In this document: positions 43,172 through 52,304 of the stretch, piece after piece
Layout: each line of letters opens with the position of its first letter
Numbering within the stretch: the stretch's first letter is position 1
NCBI GenBank assembly: GCA_026995935.1
Contig: JALWNK010000045.1
Span: 39,750-103,749 of the forward strand
DNA from: Deltaproteobacteria bacterium
GTDB taxonomy: Bacteria; Desulfobacterota; Dissulfuribacteria; Dissulfuribacterales; QOAL01
Reading direction: 5' to 3'
Length of the DNA: 64,000 nt
Program-made: the position numbers and the translations under genes
The notes under the pieces: model-generated
Seen by the model: only the letters and a program-made list of their open reading frames with translations
Database searches by the model: none
Told to the model about the DNA's origin: nothing

Positions 43172-43753
43172 ATGATAAAGATAAAACCGCATGAAATTGC
43201 CTTTGACATCGACGGAGTGGTGGCAGATACCATGTCATCCTTCATAGGTGTTGCCAAGAAGGAATTTGGCATAAACTCCATAAGAAAGGAACAGATAACC
43301 TCCTACTGGCTGGAAGAATGCCTTGACATACCAGAGGAGACCATAAAGGCCATCATCAACAGGATTCTTGAAGACCCCTTTGGCACTGGCCTTCGCCCCA
43401 TTGATGGTGCTGTTGAGACCCTGGAGGCCATAGGAAGATGTTGCCCGGTGCACTTTGTCACGGCCCGCCCCATAAAGGAGCCTATTGTGGAGTGGCTTTA
43501 CAATTACCTAAAAGATGTTCCCAAGGACAGGATAAAGGTTGAGGCAACCGGCCAGCATGATCTCAAGCCCCATGTGCTAAGAAGGCTTGGAAAGACATAC
43601 TTTCTGGAAGACCACCTGGACACCTGCCTTGCCCTTCATGCCTCTGGACTTAGGCCCATAGTCTTTGACCAGCCCTGGAACCAGGGGCAAACGCCCTTTT
43701 GCCGCATCTATGGCTGGAAGGAGCTTAAGGGACTACTGGAGCTTACACCTTGA
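43172..43753 (+). CDS. HAD-family phosphatase, NT5C (5'(3')-deoxyribonucleotidase)-like
   Basis: 193 residues from ATG 43172 (GAGAG just upstream). HAD motif I is AFDIDGVVADT, motif II is FVTARPI and the motif IV area is YFLEDHLDTC. The layout fits the NT5C group (PF06941) or a related small HAD phosphatase. The substrate is unproven. Its TGA overlaps the TTG start of the radical SAM gene. Confidence 0.8.
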   Translation: MIKIKPHEIAFDIDGVVADTMSSFIGVAKKEFGINSIRKEQITSYWLEECLDIPEETIKAIINRILEDPFGTGLRPIDGAVETLEAIGRCCPVHFVTARPIKEPIVEWLYNYLKDVPKDRIKVEATGQHDLKPHVLRRLGKTYFLEDHLDTCLALHASGLRPIVFDQPWNQGQTPFCRIYGWKELKGLLELTP

Positions 43754-46323
43754 ACATCAACGAGATACTAGGCCTTGTAAAAAGGCCGGGCAGATACATA
43801 GGAGGAGAGAAAAACGCCTTTAATAAGCCCTGGGAAGAGGCAAAGATGCGCATCTGCTGTATTTTCCCAGACCTTTATGAGATTGGCATGTCTCATCAGG
43901 GCCTGTTGATACTTTACGATATCCTTAATCGAAAAAACAGGTTTCTTGCAGACAGGTGTTACTGCCCGGACACGGACCTTGAAAAACTCCTGAAGGAAAA
44001 CCGTATCCCCCTGACTGGCCTTGAGACTGAAAGGCCCCTTTCGGACTTTGACATCCTGGCCATTACCCTTCCCTACGAGCTTTGCTACACCAACATACTT
44101 ACAGTGCTTGATCTTTGCGGCATACCTCTTTGGAGCAGGGAGCGCATGGATGGTCCCTGGCCCCTTATACTTGGCGGTGGAAGCTGCTGCCTGAACCCGG
44201 AGCCTGTTGCCGATTTCTTTGATGCCATCCTCATAGGAGACGGAGAAGAGGCCGTGCCTGAAATCGCAGAAATCGTCATGGAATCAAAGGAGGCCAAGGC
44301 ATCCCGCATGGAGCTTCTTGACAGGCTTTCCAAGGTTTCAGGCCTCTATATCCCGTGCCTTTACAGGCCCATATACTCTGGTGGAAGGTTTAAAGGCATG
44401 GAGACAGGCCCAGGGGTTACGCCAAGGATTAAGAGGAGGATAGTTTCCGATCTTGTTCCAGGTTATGAGGTAAAATCGCCCCTTGTTCCAAACATTCGCA
44501 TAATCCATGACAGGCTAGGGGTGGAGATCGCCCGCGGCTGCACCAGAGGGTGCCGCTACTGCCAGGCCTCCACCATCTACAGGCCAGTCCGAGAAAGAAC
44601 CATGGACCAGATAATGGAGATGGCAAAGCGAGGAATCAAGGCTACGGGCTGGGAGGAGATATCGCTTCTCTCCCTTAGTACCGGCGACTACTCTGCCATA
44701 GGAGAACTCATCCCCTGGATCATGGATGAATTTGTGCCCCAAAACTGCTCGGTCTCCCTTCCCTCCCTACGTGTGGGAACGCTCACCCCCAAAATCATGG
44801 AGCAGATAAAAAGGGTCAGAAAGACCGGCATCACCCTTGCCCCTGAGGCGGGAAGCGAAAGGCTGAGAATGGCAATAAACAAAGGAATTACAGAGGAGGC
44901 CCTTTTAGAGACTGCCAAAAACGCCTTTGAAAGGGGCTGGAAAAACATAAAACTCTACTTCATGATAGGCCTTCCAGGCGAGACAGACCAGGACCTTTTT
45001 GAGCTTGTTGAGCTTGTGAAAAAGGTGCGTTCCCAGGCGCGCCTTGTAAAGGATTTGAGGGGTGGCGTTCAGGTGACGGCAAGCATAGGAACCTTTGTGC
45101 CAAAGGCCCAGACCCCCTTTCAGTGGGAAAAACAGATTGACAGCCATGAGTCACGAAGACGTCTTGAAATCATAAAAGAGGGGCTAAGGGCCAAGGCCTT
45201 TAAGGTGAAATGGCACGATCCAAGACAGTCTTTCCTGGAAGGGGTCTTCTCCCGGGGTGACAGGCGCCTTTCCGCCCTTATACACAAGGCCTGGACCATG
45301 GGGGCGAGGCTTGACGCCTGGACAGACAACCTCCGGGTCAAAACCTTCAAGGAGGCTTCAAAGGCCATTGGTATGGATCTTTCCTCTTATCTTTGTGAAA
45401 TTCCAGAAGATGCGCCCCTTTACTGGGACCACATTGACTCTGGCGTAAGAAAATCCTTTCTGAGACTTGAAAGGAAACGCTCACAAAAGGCGCTCTACAC
45501 CCCTGACTGCCGCTATAACGAATGCCATGGCTGCGGGGTCTGTGATTTCAAGACCATCAAAAACGTTCTCAAGGGCAAGGAAGAGGCACATACCCATGAG
45601 CCTTCAAGGAAAGAGGAGGCAAGGGTTTCTGAAAAGGGCCCATTCTTCTACACGGTTACCTACGAAAAGCTCTTTGATGCAAGGTTCATAGGGCATCTTG
45701 ACATGGTGCGCATATTTCACAGGGCCATAAGGCGGGCAGGTATCCCTGTAAGCTATTCAAAAGGCTTTCATCCAATGCCCAAAATCTCCTTTGAAAACCC
45801 CATACCCCTTGGGATGGAAAGCATGGCAGAGCGCTTTACCATGGAGCTTTTTGAAAGGCTTGATGAAACTGAAATCAAAAGCATGCTGCAAAGGGAAATG
45901 GTCCTTGGAATAGGCATAAAAAAGGTCTCCTTTTCCCCCAAAAAGGTAAGGCTTCTGCCCAGAACTCCCCAGGGCTACCTGGTGGTCCTGCCTGTGGCTG
46001 AAGAAGGGCTTAAAAAGGCCATAGAGGATTTTCATGGCAAGAAGGAACTACTTCTCATTCTTCAACGAAAAGGGAGAGAGACGAAAGTTGACCTAAAAAG
46101 ACGGATAAAGGAGATAAGCCTTATAAATCAAGCTGAAACAGAAATTTCCTGGACAAAAAGGTCAAGAGCCCAGCTTTCTGCAGATAAGACATCCACGGTA
46201 AGAGTCGTGATTGATCAGTCTGCTTCCCCCTTCATCAAGCCCCAGGAGGTATTAAGGGCGCTTTTTCATCTTGATGAAAAGGACCTTATGATCTGCCGCT
46301 ATCTCAAGCTTTGGCACAGTTAA
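43750..46323 (+). CDS. TIGR03960-type radical SAM protein fused to DUF2344
   Basis: 857 residues from a TTG. Domains: B12-binding-like N-terminal domain (about 20-200), radical SAM core with C264/C268/C271 (GCTRGCRYCQA), a region with CHGCGVCD near 595 and a C-terminal DUF2344 domain (from about 630: RFIGHLDMVRIFHRAIRRAG, SYSKGFHPMPKISF). The two parts are separate genes in some bacteria. Reaction unknown; DUF2344 proteins are often next to rRNA/ribosome genes. Translationally coupled to the HAD gene. Confidence 0.88.
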   Translation: MNINEILGLVKRPGRYIGGEKNAFNKPWEEAKMRICCIFPDLYEIGMSHQGLLILYDILNRKNRFLADRCYCPDTDLEKLLKENRIPLTGLETERPLSDFDILAITLPYELCYTNILTVLDLCGIPLWSRERMDGPWPLILGGGSCCLNPEPVADFFDAILIGDGEEAVPEIAEIVMESKEAKASRMELLDRLSKVSGLYIPCLYRPIYSGGRFKGMETGPGVTPRIKRRIVSDLVPGYEVKSPLVPNIRIIHDRLGVEIARGCTRGCRYCQASTIYRPVRERTMDQIMEMAKRGIKATGWEEISLLSLSTGDYSAIGELIPWIMDEFVPQNCSVSLPSLRVGTLTPKIMEQIKRVRKTGITLAPEAGSERLRMAINKGITEEALLETAKNAFERGWKNIKLYFMIGLPGETDQDLFELVELVKKVRSQARLVKDLRGGVQVTASIGTFVPKAQTPFQWEKQIDSHESRRRLEIIKEGLRAKAFKVKWHDPRQSFLEGVFSRGDRRLSALIHKAWTMGARLDAWTDNLRVKTFKEASKAIGMDLSSYLCEIPEDAPLYWDHIDSGVRKSFLRLERKRSQKALYTPDCRYNECHGCGVCDFKTIKNVLKGKEEAHTHEPSRKEEARVSEKGPFFYTVTYEKLFDARFIGHLDMVRIFHRAIRRAGIPVSYSKGFHPMPKISFENPIPLGMESMAERFTMELFERLDETEIKSMLQREMVLGIGIKKVSFSPKKVRLLPRTPQGYLVVLPVAEEGLKKAIEDFHGKKELLLILQRKGRETKVDLKRRIKEISLINQAETEISWTKRSRAQLSADKTSTVRVVIDQSASPFIKPQEVLRALFHLDEKDLMICRYLKLWHS

Positions 46324-47633
46324 AAGAGGGATTTTTGCCTTCCCCTCTTGCCCTTGGCCGTTTTCTTTTTCGTGGCCTCTTGTTCTATCTTTTTTTCTTT
46401 TTTCAAAACGGGGGTTATCCGTCCGTAAACCCCGTCGTAGCCAGGAATGACCTCAACCTCCTCCCTTCTCATGGCAAGGATCCTTTCAAGGAGTTCCCCG
46501 GGCAAATACCGCTTAAGCTCACTGTCATGGTGCCATATGAGCAGGTCAAACTCCGTTCCTGCCATCTCAAGAAGCTTCAGATACTCCTTGTGCACCTTCT
46601 TTGTAATGCTTTTTACACCAAAGGACTGGGCAATCATCTCCTCCAGAGGAATAAGATGGATGTTCATCCTGGCAGTTTTTGGAACGAAACCCTCGGGCCT
46701 GTCAGCCAGGTCATCCACCCTGTGGCAGACGCCAATGGTAAGGGGCCTTTTGCAAACAGGGCAGAGCCCGCCATGACTTTTGGTTTCAGTTGGTGAAAAG
46801 CACACGTTACAGCTTCTGTGCCCGTCATAGTGGTATTTGCCCTCTTCCGGGAAAAACTCCACGGTTCCTTCAAAACCGTGTTCAGGGTTTTTCATGGCCT
46901 TAATGATGTCGTGGTAGTTCATATTGCAGGAAAAAACGTTGACCTCGCGTCCGAGTTTCCAGGGAGAGTGCGCATCTGAATTGGAAATGAGGGTATAGGA
47001 ATCGAGGCTTGAAAGACGCCAGTTCATCTGGGGATCAGATGAAAGACCGGTTTCAAGGGCATAAATGTGTTCAGAGTACTCTTCGAAACACTCTTCCACT
47101 GAGTCAAATCCCGACTTTGCCCCAAAAAGGGAAAACCAGGGGGTCCAGACGTGGGCAGGCACCACAAAGCACTCTGGACTTGCATCCATCACCAGCCGCA
47201 CAAGCTCCTTTGCTGGGAAGCCGAATATTGGCCTTCCGTCTGAACTGATGTTACCAATGGCCTTGAGACGGGCCTGTATGTCCCTCACCACCTCAAGACT
47301 TGGGGCAAAAAGGACAGTGTGAATGCGCCTTCCCTTGCCTTTCCAGGTATAGATATTTGAGACCTCTGCAGTCAGGATAAAGCGTGTGCCTTCCGGGTCT
47401 TTCTTGCAAACAAAGAGGCCATTACCAAGGGGTTCCAGCTTTTCCTCAAGCTCCTTCAGGTAACCTGGATGGGTAAAATCCCCGGTTCCCACCACCTGGA
47501 TACCCTTTAGCTTTGCAGTGCGATTAAGGCCAAGGGGCTCCATATTCTTGCTTGTGGCCCTGCTGTATCTTGAATGAATATGGAAATCGGCCAGGAACAC
47601 ATCCCTTTTCCAGGGAGGCCAGTTCTCTTTCAT
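46320..47633 (-). CDS. Endonuclease Q-type PHP-domain DNA repair nuclease
   Basis: 437 residues. The PHP metal site begins ADFHIHSRYSRATSKNM (15-31), followed by TGDFTHPGY, PAHVWTPWFSLFG and NSDAHSPWKLGRE, all typical of EndoQ (TIGR00375). A zinc ribbon with Cys 275, 278, 291 and 294 follows. EndoQ nicks DNA 5' of deaminated bases (uracil, hypoxanthine). The extreme C-terminus is basic and ends QKSLF, which fits the bacterial sliding-clamp motif QxxLF. It converges on the radical SAM gene with a 4-base overlap. Confidence 0.85.
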   Translation of the reverse strand: MKENWPPWKRDVFLADFHIHSRYSRATSKNMEPLGLNRTAKLKGIQVVGTGDFTHPGYLKELEEKLEPLGNGLFVCKKDPEGTRFILTAEVSNIYTWKGKGRRIHTVLFAPSLEVVRDIQARLKAIGNISSDGRPIFGFPAKELVRLVMDASPECFVVPAHVWTPWFSLFGAKSGFDSVEECFEEYSEHIYALETGLSSDPQMNWRLSSLDSYTLISNSDAHSPWKLGREVNVFSCNMNYHDIIKAMKNPEHGFEGTVEFFPEEGKYHYDGHRSCNVCFSPTETKSHGGLCPVCKRPLTIGVCHRVDDLADRPEGFVPKTARMNIHLIPLEEMIAQSFGVKSITKKVHKEYLKLLEMAGTEFDLLIWHHDSELKRYLPGELLERILAMRREEVEVIPGYDGVYGRITPVLKKEKKIEQEATKKKTAKGKRGRQKSLF

Positions 47634-47883
47634 TTCAAACCCCTGTCAGCTATTTTACAAGACAAAAACTTCACACGATCGCAACTGCGAGTCAAGAAAA
47701 TAAAGTATTTTTTCGATTAAACATATAAGAACTACAATAAATGATCCTGAGAGTTTCCACTGCCAATATTTGAACATTTTGTCTTTAGAGGTCTCATACA
47801 CGGATCAAGATAAAAAAGCAGTTGACAACTTTTTTAATTGGGTGAAAACATAGGACGTTTGATTTAGCAATTAACATTAACGG

Positions 47884-49083
47884 TTGAACCAAAAAATGAA
47901 AAAAATAGAGCCTTCCCACAGAACCGAGCACATTGAATATGCAATAAGGGACATACTCTTTGAGGCCAACAGGCGCAAGGAATCGGGTGGAGACCTTATT
48001 TACCTAAATATAGGAGACCCTGTCCTTTTCGGCTTCCATACGCCCAGGCACCTGCTTGATGCCACCTATCAGGCCATGCTTGAAGACCACACCTGCTACA
48101 GTGCGTCAGAGGGTGTGCCGGAGGCCATAGAGGCCATAAAGAGGGAGGCTGAAGGAAAAGGCATAAGACCCCACGAAATACTCATTACAACAGGGGCCAG
48201 CGAGGCCATAGATTTTGCCTTATCTGCCCTGGTTAACAACGGGGAAAACGTCCTGGTGCCTTCACCGGGCTATCCGCTGTACAATGCCCTTTTGAGCAGG
48301 CTTATTGGTGAGGCACGCCCCTATCTCCTTAACGAGGAAAAGGAATGGCAGCCCGACGTCGAGCACATGGAATCCCAAATAGATGAAAAGACCAGGGCCA
48401 TCGTTTTAATAAACCCGAATAATCCAACAGGAGCTGTCTATAGCCGGGAGACCTTACTCCAGGTCATCGAGCTTGCAAGAAAGTATAACCTGCTCATTAT
48501 GAGTGATGAGATATATGACAAGCTCATACTTAACGGAAAGGAACATATAAGCATTGCCTCCCTGGACAGGGATCTTCCCATGGTCACATTCAACGGCCTG
48601 TCAAAGAGCTATCTTGCCCCTGGTTTTCGGATTGGCTGGTCAATTGTGAGCGGTGCACCAGAGCTTGTTGAGGACTACACCGAGGCCATGAGAAAACTTG
48701 CCAGGGCGAGGCTCTGTGCGAGTCATCCCAAGCAATTTGCCATACCCGTTGCCCTCAACGGAAACCAGGACCACTTGAAGGATACCAGGCAGAAACTTAG
48801 AAGCAGGCGGGATCTCACTATTGAAAGACTGAATGCCATACCTGGTATTTCCTGCCAGGAGCCAGAAGGGGCCTTCTATGCCTTTCCACGCATTGAACTG
48901 GATGTGAACGATCAGGATTTTGTAAAAAGGCTCATCAGGGAAACCGGAGTGGTGGTTGTGCATGGAAGCGGTTTCGGGAGCCTTCCTGAAACCCCCCATT
49001 TCAGACTCGTTTTCCTGCCTGAAGAACAGGTTCTAAACGAGGCCTATGACAGGCTGGAAAAATTCATGAAAAAGAATTTTTAG
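47884..49083 (+). CDS. Class I aminotransferase, alanine aminotransferase-like
   Basis: 399 residues from TTG 47884 or 395 from ATG 47896; neither has a clear ribosome site. PLP fold type I motifs: TTGASEAIDFAL, INPNNPTGAVYS, MSDEIYDKL and the Schiff-base Lys in NGLSKSYLAPGFRIGW. The last resembles AlaA/YfbQ-type alanine transaminases. It likely exchanges amino groups between alanine and 2-oxoglutarate. TTGACA at 47822-47827 lies about 60 bases upstream without a clear -10. Confidence 0.87.
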   Translation: MNQKMKKIEPSHRTEHIEYAIRDILFEANRRKESGGDLIYLNIGDPVLFGFHTPRHLLDATYQAMLEDHTCYSASEGVPEAIEAIKREAEGKGIRPHEILITTGASEAIDFALSALVNNGENVLVPSPGYPLYNALLSRLIGEARPYLLNEEKEWQPDVEHMESQIDEKTRAIVLINPNNPTGAVYSRETLLQVIELARKYNLLIMSDEIYDKLILNGKEHISIASLDRDLPMVTFNGLSKSYLAPGFRIGWSIVSGAPELVEDYTEAMRKLARARLCASHPKQFAIPVALNGNQDHLKDTRQKLRSRRDLTIERLNAIPGISCQEPEGAFYAFPRIELDVNDQDFVKRLIRETGVVVVHGSGFGSLPETPHFRLVFLPEEQVLNEAYDRLEKFMKKNF

Positions 49084-49155
49084 TTCTTGCACCATACCCT
49101 GACACCAAGGTGGATTTCCTTCCTCAATCCTTTCTTCAGCCTGAAATAGTAACTA

Positions 49156-49183
49156 CAAGAGAAAGGCTGTACACCTTCTCTTG
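49156..49183 (+). terminator. Hairpin after the aminotransferase gene
   Basis: CAAGAGAA (49156-49163) and TTCTCTTG (49176-49183) are extended inward by GG/CC with one bulged A, giving a 10-bp stem over a CTGTACA loop. No T tract follows. It may stop or protect the aminotransferase transcript. Confidence 0.45.
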
Positions 49184-49335
49184 CAAATTCCTTCTACCAA
49201 GATCAAGGTTGGTGCAGGCAACCTTCCAAGGGCATCATCCTGTAACCAATTTCACCGTCACTAACATCACTAAAATCATGGTTTAAATTTTTACGTACAT
49301 ACCAAATCAGCCAAAAGTCCTGGTGCATCTTTTAT

Positions 49336-49461
49336 TTATTTTGCTGCATCCTTTTTGTTGCAGGGCACTGGATCCTCCACATCCATGCCGAAGGCCATCA
49401 GAAAAGGGACTGTTTTTTCACCTGCGCCCATAACCTGTTGAAAAGTGAACAAAATATCCAT
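49336..49461 (-). CDS. Possible 41-residue small protein (uncertain)
   Basis: An ATG at 49461, with GAGG 10 bases upstream on the minus strand, opens a 41-codon frame containing FQQVMGAGEKTVPFLMAFGM and DPVPCNKKDAAK. Codon use resembles the neighbours better than the surrounding gap does. No family is recognised. It could equally be a remnant of a decayed gene or chance. Confidence 0.25.
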   Translation of the reverse strand: MDILFTFQQVMGAGEKTVPFLMAFGMDVEDPVPCNKKDAAK

Positions 49462-49699
49462 TCTACTTTGGCCTCTACAAGTTCTGCTACCAAATTTTCT
49501 TAATTAAATCATAAGATTACATCCGATTCCAATGCAATTTTAAGGTTGCATTTCAATGCTAATTTTTAGGGTAAAATCCAAGGGTGTCTAATCTTAACCT
49601 ACTGAAATAATAATAAAATTTTCAAACTGGAAGTTCATGTTTAAAAAGGCACACAGGTTGCTCTTCAAGGGCGACTAAAGTTACAGGAGGACTGATCTT

Positions 49700-50449
49700 G
49701 TGAAAAAGACGAAGATTCCAGCAGCTACAATTATCAGACTCTCCGTATACCAGCGTTATCTCAAACAGTTACTGGCACGCGGAGTAAAGGTCGTTTCATC
49801 CCAGGATTTGGCAAGTCAGGCCAATGTAAATCCGGCCCAGCTTAGGAAGGATCTGTCCTATTTCGGGCGTTTTGGTGTCAGAGGTGTAGGTTACTGCGTT
49901 AGCACCCTGTTACAGAGCATATCTTCCATCCTGGGCGTAATGGAGCAGAGAAACGTCATACTGGTAGGCGCAGGCCCCATAACCCAGGCCCTTTTGAGGC
50001 ATCCTGGTTTCGCACAGCAGGGCTACCATTTCGAGGCCGTTTTGGACATTGATGAAAGAAACATCGGCAAGTCCCTGGATAACGGCATGGTAGTCCAGTC
50101 AATGGAGAGGCTCAAAGAAATTGTTGAAGAAAAAAACGTTGAGTTGGCGGTAATTGCCGTTCCCTCTGACCAGAGCCAGGAGATTGGCGATGTGCTGGTT
50201 GAGGCAGGCATCAAGGGCATACTGAGTTTTTCGCCAAATCGCATCAAGGTACCAAGAAACGTCAGCATCCAGTATGTGGATTTTACCATCCTGCTGGATA
50301 GCCTGACCTACAACATCTCTAAGGGACGAAAGGAGGAAACGAAAAAGGAGCTAAAAAAGGAAGAACAAAAACTCAAATGGGGCAGCGAGCACAGCTGGCC
50401 TGTTGTTCAATCAAATTCAAACGGATACAGCGTAGGCTACAGTAGTTAA
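49700..50449 (+). CDS. rex: Redox-sensing transcriptional repressor Rex
   Basis: 249 residues from GTG with AGGAGG 9 bases upstream. The N-terminal winged helix has IIRLSVYQRYLKQL, SSQDLASQANVNPAQLRKDLSYFG and the typical FGVRGVGY turn. The Rossmann domain starts VILVGAGPITQALL, a variant of the usual GVGNLG. It senses NADH/NAD+ and represses fermentation or sulfate-reduction genes. A lysine/glutamate-rich tail of about 35 residues beyond the fold is unusual. A TauE/SafE gene follows 43 bases later and may be co-transcribed. Confidence 0.93.
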   Translation: MKKTKIPAATIIRLSVYQRYLKQLLARGVKVVSSQDLASQANVNPAQLRKDLSYFGRFGVRGVGYCVSTLLQSISSILGVMEQRNVILVGAGPITQALLRHPGFAQQGYHFEAVLDIDERNIGKSLDNGMVVQSMERLKEIVEEKNVELAVIAVPSDQSQEIGDVLVEAGIKGILSFSPNRIKVPRNVSIQYVDFTILLDSLTYNISKGRKEETKKELKKEEQKLKWGSEHSWPVVQSNSNGYSVGYSS

Positions 50450-50492
50450 TTATCACATCTAATACCTAATAAAGTAATCGGAGGAGGAGTTT

Positions 50493-52169
50493 ATGAGAAA
50501 GCAAAATCTGATAGGGGTAGTTTTTGCCTTTCTTTCACTACTACTATTTACCGCCCAGACAGAGGCAATAGAGGCCAAAATCGATTCAGAAAATGTCAAG
50601 GCAGGAAGTCCAATAACGGTCAAAGGTAAGATAGATCCAGGCAAGGACATCTACATCGTTGTGTGTACGGACAAGCTTTTCAAACCTGCAGACGCCCCGG
50701 GCGCCAAGGAGAGAAAGAAGCTTACCAAGAAATTTGGTGATACGGCCATCCCAACCACCTACTACGTGGTGACAAACAGGCCGGAAGACCTGGCCACTCC
50801 GAAGAGTGTTGCCATGGGCCAGACCTCAGGACCTTTTGCATTCCCGCCATTCAAGTTCATGGTCAGGGTCAACAAGATTAAAAAGTGGGAAAGGATTCCG
50901 GAAGGGGTCAAAACCCAGCTTGGGCCAATCCACACAGAAAAACAGTGGAATTTCCTCATCTTCACCCATGAAAAGAAGTTCGGTATCAACACTATCTCCA
51001 AGGAAAGGCCAATTGGCGGTGGAAATGCCAGGATGATCCTTACAGATTATCAGACCCAGAAGGAAGACTGGAACAAGGGCGTCACCCTCAAGCTTAACAA
51101 GGAGACAGGGGAGTTTGAAATGACCATGACGCCTTACAAAAACCTGGCTCCTCACACAAAGATGGCCCTCTGGATAAATGGTCAAAAGGCGAGCACCTTT
51201 ACCATTATTCCGTCAACATTTTACTTTAAGACCGCGTGCTGCTACATGAACCCCCTTGTAGTTCTTCTTGGAGCCTTTGTCATCGGCGTGTTATTTGTGA
51301 TAATGGGCGCAGCAGGTGGTCTCTTTACCGCAGCCTATCAGATCACCGTTATCGGTACAAAGGGGCCAATCGGTATCAATGCGGCCAACACCATCAAGCC
51401 CACAAACCTGTTTCTCACCCTGGTTTCGCCTCTTACCGGTCTTATCAACTACTACAAGAGCAAGCGGTTTGCCTGGCCTGTGGCCCTCTTTTTTGCAATG
51501 GGCATACTTATCGGTGCCTTCTTCATAGGCCCCACGTTTTCAGCAAAGTACCTGCCACTAAAGGCCTACAAGTTTTACCTGGGTATCATCTGTTTGCTCA
51601 TAGGATTTAAGCTTTTTCATGAATCTCTTCCCAGCACCATTGAGAAGAAAAAGGCCCTGAAGGCCATAGTCCAGAAGTTCAACAAGGCCGTTGAAGAGGC
51701 GAAAAAGACTGGTAAGGCTGCCGAGCTTGGAAAGGTTGAGTTTGACAAGTTCAACATCATCAAGTTTGACATGAGGTTCTGGGGTGAAACATTTGTTGCC
51801 AAGCCCCTTACCATGCTCATTGGCGGAATCATCATGGGAATGATCGCCTCTTCCTTTGGAGTTGGCGGTGGCTTCATGTTCATGCCGTTCATGACCACAT
51901 TCATGGGCTACCCAATGTACCTGGCAGTTCCTATTGCCCTTGCAGGTGCCTTTTCCACCTCACTTGGCGGAATTGCCAAATACATACTCATGGGTTATCA
52001 GCCAGACTGGATAATGGCGGCCTGCATAGCAGGAGGTGCCATTGGAGGCGGAATGGTTGGACCCAGGATCCAAAAGAAGCTGCCAGAGATATTCCTTAAG
52101 AGGATGCTGGCTCTGGCACTTATAATTGTATTCATGAAGTACACAAAACTTCTTCCATTTATGAGATAA
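50493..52169 (+). CDS. TauE/SafE-family exporter with N-terminal periplasmic domain
   Basis: 558 residues: signal peptide (1-25), a beta-rich periplasmic domain (about 26-245), then a TauE/SafE transporter of about eight helices (from residue 250) with ASSFGVGGGFMFMPF and GPIGINAANTIKPTN as repeat motifs. A cytoplasmic loop (about 385-425) is lysine-rich. The family moves sulfite, sulfoacetate or similar organosulfur anions. GGAGGAGG lies before the ATG. The location behind rex suggests redox-linked sulfur anion export, which is inference. A terminator follows. Confidence 0.87.
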   Translation: MRKQNLIGVVFAFLSLLLFTAQTEAIEAKIDSENVKAGSPITVKGKIDPGKDIYIVVCTDKLFKPADAPGAKERKKLTKKFGDTAIPTTYYVVTNRPEDLATPKSVAMGQTSGPFAFPPFKFMVRVNKIKKWERIPEGVKTQLGPIHTEKQWNFLIFTHEKKFGINTISKERPIGGGNARMILTDYQTQKEDWNKGVTLKLNKETGEFEMTMTPYKNLAPHTKMALWINGQKASTFTIIPSTFYFKTACCYMNPLVVLLGAFVIGVLFVIMGAAGGLFTAAYQITVIGTKGPIGINAANTIKPTNLFLTLVSPLTGLINYYKSKRFAWPVALFFAMGILIGAFFIGPTFSAKYLPLKAYKFYLGIICLLIGFKLFHESLPSTIEKKKALKAIVQKFNKAVEEAKKTGKAAELGKVEFDKFNIIKFDMRFWGETFVAKPLTMLIGGIIMGMIASSFGVGGGFMFMPFMTTFMGYPMYLAVPIALAGAFSTSLGGIAKYILMGYQPDWIMAACIAGGAIGGGMVGPRIQKKLPEIFLKRMLALALIIVFMKYTKLLPFMR

Positions 52170-52203
52170 AGCGACATCAGCCAGCTCGTTGCCAATCTCA
52201 AGG

Positions 52204-52239
52204 AGGCTGCCGTTTTCATATTTACGGCAGCCTTTTTTT
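52204..52239 (+). terminator. Terminator after the TauE/SafE gene
   Basis: AGGCTGCCG (52204-52212) pairs with CGGCAGCCT (52225-52233), 12-base loop, then a run of seven T. It closes the rex-TauE/SafE unit. Confidence 0.92.
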
Positions 52240-52304
52240 GTTTTAACCAGTGAAAACTTTAAAGACTGTATATTTTAAATTTCCCATCTGCTATTCTTTA
52301 ACAT

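Larger units (their letters stand above)
49084..49699. other. 616-base AT-rich gap with hairpin and no assured gene
   Basis: The stretch has no long reading frame with normal signals. It contains a strong hairpin at 49156-49183, a possible 41-codon minus-strand frame at 49336-49461, and AT-rich sequence at 49490-49640 that probably includes the rex promoter. A partial dyad TGTTGA-AAAG-TGAACA near 49435-49450 loosely resembles a Rex site but matches poorly. Confidence 0.5.

Noticed and set aside
49435..49451. Rex operator upstream of rex
   Set aside because: The dyad TGTTGA-AAAG-TGAACA matches the Rex consensus at only about half to two thirds of positions and is 250 bases from the gene.
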